Source: Siphlonurus alternatus
Taxonomy: Eukaryota > Arthropoda > Insecta > Ephemeroptera > Siphlonuridae
Assembly: GCA_949825025.1 (NCBI GenBank)
Contig: OX463779.1
Location: 22,550,816 to 22,614,815 of the forward strand
DNA: 64,000 bases
Direction: 5' to 3'
Shown: positions 60,720 to 64,000 of the stretch, piece by piece
How the letters are laid out: each line of letters starts with the position of its first letter
How positions within the stretch are numbered: position 1 is the first letter of the stretch
Position numbers and translations under genes: made by a program
Notes under the pieces: model-generated
What the model saw: the letters and a program-made list of their open reading frames with translations, nothing else
What the model was told of the DNA's origin: nothing
Database searches by the model: none

Positions 60720-63680
60720 AATAATAATAATAATATATATATATATATATTTATTGAGAAAAAGTTAATATTAGATTAACTGAAATTAAATAACACATCA
60801 CAATTTTAAAGAGAATATGATTGAATTTTAATCTTTTTTAACTACTTAAAATTTTCTGTGATTAATTAATAATAAATTAGTACATATAAGCTAGAAGTAA
60901 TAAAATTCTACAACTTGCATTAAATTTTATATTTATTTGAATTACTGTCTTAAGGCAACAATATTGATAAGTTAATTAAAAATTAATGACTGTAATAAGA
61001 AAAAAAAAGAAAGATATTATATATATGCAAAATCCTAGAAACAAATTAGATTAATAGCTGCAAACATAGAAGTAGTATTATACATTATCAATAAACCATT
61101 GTTTCAATTCCTTTTTAACCTTAGCTTTGTTATCAAAATTTTTAAGTGAAAGAGGTAAAGTATTCCAGAGTCTTGGTATTATATAATCACTAGTTCTCTC
61201 TCCAAATCTGTTCATGCTTCTAGGGGTAATGAGTGGATTTTTATGGGCAATTCTTGTTTCATATGAATGTAATCTAGGTATACCATGAGACTCATCAAAA
61301 TATTTTTCTACTAATAATGAGTATTCAGCACATTGTTTCAACGGTAAAACGCCCCAATAATGGTATATATTATCATTAGCGTTAAATTTATCACCTTTTT
61401 TCATATTTTTTAGTATTCTCTTTTGCATTTTAGCAAGTGCAGTAAAAGCCCCAGAGGTAACAAAACCCCATGACGTTAAACCATAAATTAGGTGCGAGTG
61501 TACCAATGAAAAATATACAGATCTTATTGTCTTTTCATCAACGTATTTTTTAATAGCAATAATTTGAGAAAGTGCTGATCTTAATTTTTTAATTAAATTA
61601 TATACATGCACATCCCATTTAAAATCTTGATCTATAATGACTCCCAAATATTTATGTTGCTCAACTACTTGCAGAGCATTACACTTACAACCCAGCTGAA
61701 AGTTATGTAAACATTCATTAGTATGAGCTTTTACGTGAAGTATTTCTCCAGCCCTTAAATATTTGTTAAAAATATGCATGACTTTAGTCTTTTTTATATT
61801 TAACACTAGTCCTCTATCATGGGTAAATTCAGAAAGTGCGTCAATATTAGTTTGCATTATGTTCTGGGCTACTTCAAAGTTACTGTGGGAACAAATTACA
61901 AGTAAATCGTCAGCAAACATAAAAACCTTACAGTTTTTTAAGAGGGCAAAAATTTTATTTACATAGATTAGGAAAAATTTAGGTGCTAGTATGGATCCTT
62001 GTGCTAAGCCAATAGAAATATTTTTAACATCACTTGTTACATTGTTGACTTTCACAGTAATTTTCCTCTCCCTTATTAGTGAACTCATTAGTTTTAAGGT
62101 TGGACCTCGTATACCAATTTCTTCTAAATCATTTATTAAAATATCATGGTTTATGGTATCGAAGGCTTTAGAAAAGTCAACAAATAAACAAATAACGTGC
62201 TTGTTCAAACTCAGTTCCTTGTTTACATGATTGAAAATCTCACCAATTAACTGAGTTGTATTTTTATTTTTTTGAAAAGCAAATTGGTTTTTATCAATAA
62301 TATTAAATTTAGTTAAGTATGTTGATAAGTGCATATCAAGATATTTTTGTATAATTTTATCAATGATAGGTAGAATGGCAATTGGCCGGTAATTAACAAA
62401 TTCATTAAATTTACCCGACTTATATATAGCACGAATTATTGCAAGTTTAAGTTTTTCCGGAAATTGTGAGGTATTTAAACATAAATTTATCAAAGTGGTT
62501 ATACATTCAATCAAGCTATCGCCTCCAGCAAGAATATCTTTAACTGAAATGTTATCATGTCCAGGTCCTTTATTAATATTCAAGTTGTTGACAATATTTT
62601 TTGTGATATCAAATGATATAGGAGGAATATATAAAGATTGAGGTTGAGAATGAATAATATTAAATTCACTTAATTTTATGTCACAGTTATGGATTATATT
62701 TTGAACTCCTTCAACAAAACAATCAGAGAACCCATTTACAATATTATTTATGCTAAGTTTATTTCCCAAATGTCTCATTATGACGTCATCAATATTACTC
62801 GTTTTTCTACCTAGAATTTCGTTTATAATATTCCAAGTAATTTTAATATTACCTTGAGACAAGTTCAATTTATTTCCAAAATATTTAATTTTAGCATGTT
62901 CAACTTTTTCATTTGCAATATTTCTAAATTTTTTATACAGTTTGTGATAATTTTTATTAGTTGGATTGTTGTTCCAACGCTTAAACCAGTAATCACGGGT
63001 TTTAAAATGTATTTTAAGCTCATCCGTAACCCAACATTTATCAACAATCCCAATTTTAGTTATCCTATCACATTCATTTGTATTTGTACATTTATTTTTA
63101 ACATCATTAAACACATTTACAATATTATTATACAAAATATTTGAACTATTTTCATGTGAAATCTTTGACCAATCATACTGTGATAAAATGGACAAGAATT
63201 TTTTATAATTAAGTTTGTTTACATTAGCTTTAGATAGACTGTTGTTTACAGTATTTAATGACATCACACTAACAGCAATCATATAATGGTCAGTCACCTT
63301 AGTTTGAATTACAGATGTTATACAATCCATTTTATAAAGTTTAATAAAGATATGGTCTATGCAAGTGGATGTTTTAGTGTTAATGCGAATTTCTTCGCGT
63401 GTTGGATGATAAACTCCTTTTAAATAACAATGCTTAGCCATGTTATTTTCATATTTATCTTTCATATCATCATCATCAGCCAACAGATTAATATTCATAT
63501 CACCAATCAAAATTACATTTTTTCTCCATTTCTTTGTGAGAATTTTATTTTTAATTTCTGTAATAAACAGTTTTTTACTTTCAGATGGTAAAAGCACAAC
63601 TTGGCCTAAATGTCTCTTATATACGTATAAATCTACAATCTTATATAATGTATGTATTGTAATCTATATGTTTTATTATT
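60720..63680 (-). mobile_element. 5'-truncated LINE with intact ORF2 remainder
   Basis: The minus-strand element runs from about 63680, where the frame upstream meets a stop and the endonuclease is cut off, to an (ATT)n tail near 60720-60735, as in the copy ending at 54143. The 3' UTR is about 350 bases. Truncation at the 5' end is the usual result of incomplete target-primed reverse transcription. The flanking duplication could not be identified. Confidence 0.75.
61078..63597 (-). CDS. LINE ORF2: partial EEP endonuclease plus reverse transcriptase
   Basis: 839 codons without a stop. Residues 1-107 are the second half of an exonuclease-endonuclease-phosphatase domain: GDMN at 32-35, TCIDHIF at 78-84 and TDH at 102-104. 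The reverse transcriptase follows: NYRPIAILP at 402-410, FVDFSKAFD at 472-480 with the first catalytic Asp, LAQGS at 531-535 and the catalytic FADD at 561-564 (YADD in most relatives). The C-terminal domain runs to 839. The frame continues upstream of this Met to about 63680, so this ATG is not the original start. The first half of the endonuclease, with its catalytic Glu, is lost, so the copy should not retrotranspose by itself. The unbroken frame suggests a recent insertion. I place it among EEP-type LINEs (Jockey/CR1-like) without a firm clade. Confidence 0.85.
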   Translation of the reverse strand: MLLPSESKKLFITEIKNKILTKKWRKNVILIGDMNINLLADDDDMKDKYENNMAKHCYLKGVYHPTREEIRINTKTSTCIDHIFIKLYKMDCITSVIQTKVTDHYMIAVSVMSLNTVNNSLSKANVNKLNYKKFLSILSQYDWSKISHENSSNILYNNIVNVFNDVKNKCTNTNECDRITKIGIVDKCWVTDELKIHFKTRDYWFKRWNNNPTNKNYHKLYKKFRNIANEKVEHAKIKYFGNKLNLSQGNIKITWNIINEILGRKTSNIDDVIMRHLGNKLSINNIVNGFSDCFVEGVQNIIHNCDIKLSEFNIIHSQPQSLYIPPISFDITKNIVNNLNINKGPGHDNISVKDILAGGDSLIECITTLINLCLNTSQFPEKLKLAIIRAIYKSGKFNEFVNYRPIAILPIIDKIIQKYLDMHLSTYLTKFNIIDKNQFAFQKNKNTTQLIGEIFNHVNKELSLNKHVICLFVDFSKAFDTINHDILINDLEEIGIRGPTLKLMSSLIRERKITVKVNNVTSDVKNISIGLAQGSILAPKFFLIYVNKIFALLKNCKVFMFADDLLVICSHSNFEVAQNIMQTNIDALSEFTHDRGLVLNIKKTKVMHIFNKYLRAGEILHVKAHTNECLHNFQLGCKCNALQVVEQHKYLGVIIDQDFKWDVHVYNLIKKLRSALSQIIAIKKYVDEKTIRSVYFSLVHSHLIYGLTSWGFVTSGAFTALAKMQKRILKNMKKGDKFNANDNIYHYWGVLPLKQCAEYSLLVEKYFDESHGIPRLHSYETRIAHKNPLITPRSMNRFGERTSDYIIPRLWNTLPLSLKNFDNKAKVKKELKQWFIDNV

Positions 63681-64000
63681 ACAAAAAAAAGGAAAAAAAT
63701 AGGACAGTTATAAAATATTGAATTTTATAATATAATATATTAGATTCAACACACGTAACAAATGAAGTGATTTCGTGTGCCAATACTCGACAAGTACATG
63801 ATTTTTTTTCCCTCTCTTTCCCGATATCCGTATTATAGATTTGAGATAAATTCCCGTAACCACGTTTGGAATACATTAGATGTTACATTTTGAATTAGCT
63901 TACAAACATCCCGTATTATTTTTACAATTGTACTCGATCAACAACAATGCACCATGCATACAATTAACGTGTATTTACTTTAATATAATGATGCATGTGA
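63681..64000. other. Sequence beyond the LINE
   Basis: AT-rich sequence with no recognisable feature. The short open frame at 63679-63876 resembles no protein. Confidence 0.5.

Noticed and set aside
62865..63144. Open frames on the opposite strand and other frame of the LINE
   Set aside because: Shadows of the 839-codon reverse transcriptase frame.

Overview
The window looks like a piece of an arthropod nuclear genome, probably a crustacean. It is AT-rich with long AT microsatellites. Its genes are split by hundreds-of-base to kilobase GT-AG introns, and it holds many small inverted-repeat transposons and EEP-type LINEs. A complete MSH4 gene argues against a higher fly, because Drosophila has lost the MSH4/MSH5 pair. 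The species cannot be named from this sequence.

Three host genes can be assembled exon by exon, with every splice phase agreeing. (1) 252-9114, minus: an MFSD6-like major facilitator transporter of 748 aa in 7 coding exons, with a probable 5' UTR exon at 13325-13488. (2) 17490-29048, minus: a secreted, probably GPI-anchored protein of 857 aa in 15 coding exons, with a degenerate von Willebrand A-like domain; I do not recognise the family. Its 5' UTR exon starts near 31343. (3) 33100-41303, plus: MSH4, the meiotic MutS homologue, 17 exons and 1293 aa. It is far longer than the usual roughly 900-950 aa because of a 58-residue insert in the ATPase domain and a 334-residue Ser/Pro-rich tail.

From 41.6 kb to the end no host gene was found. 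This stretch holds AT-rich sequence, GC-richer islands of unknown role, two LINE copies (52.97-54.14 kb plus strand, broken; 60.7-63.7 kb minus strand, with an unbroken 839-codon ORF) and several non-autonomous elements. A third LINE fragment lies in an MSH4 intron.

Small mobile elements are diverse: two copies of one TA-flanked family (825-1154 and 41314-41632, the second 10 bases after the MSH4 stop codon), a TTAA-flanked piggyBac-type element, a hAT-like element with an 8-base duplication, a possible Harbinger-type element, other inverted repeats, and two 5S-rRNA-derived SINE sequences that both abut TA-rich satellite. The 8-mer TGACGTCA recurs 12 times, mostly inside these elements. The observations most worth following are the MSH4 tail, the unrecognised vWA/GPI family with its His-Glu stretch, and the 5S-derived SINEs.
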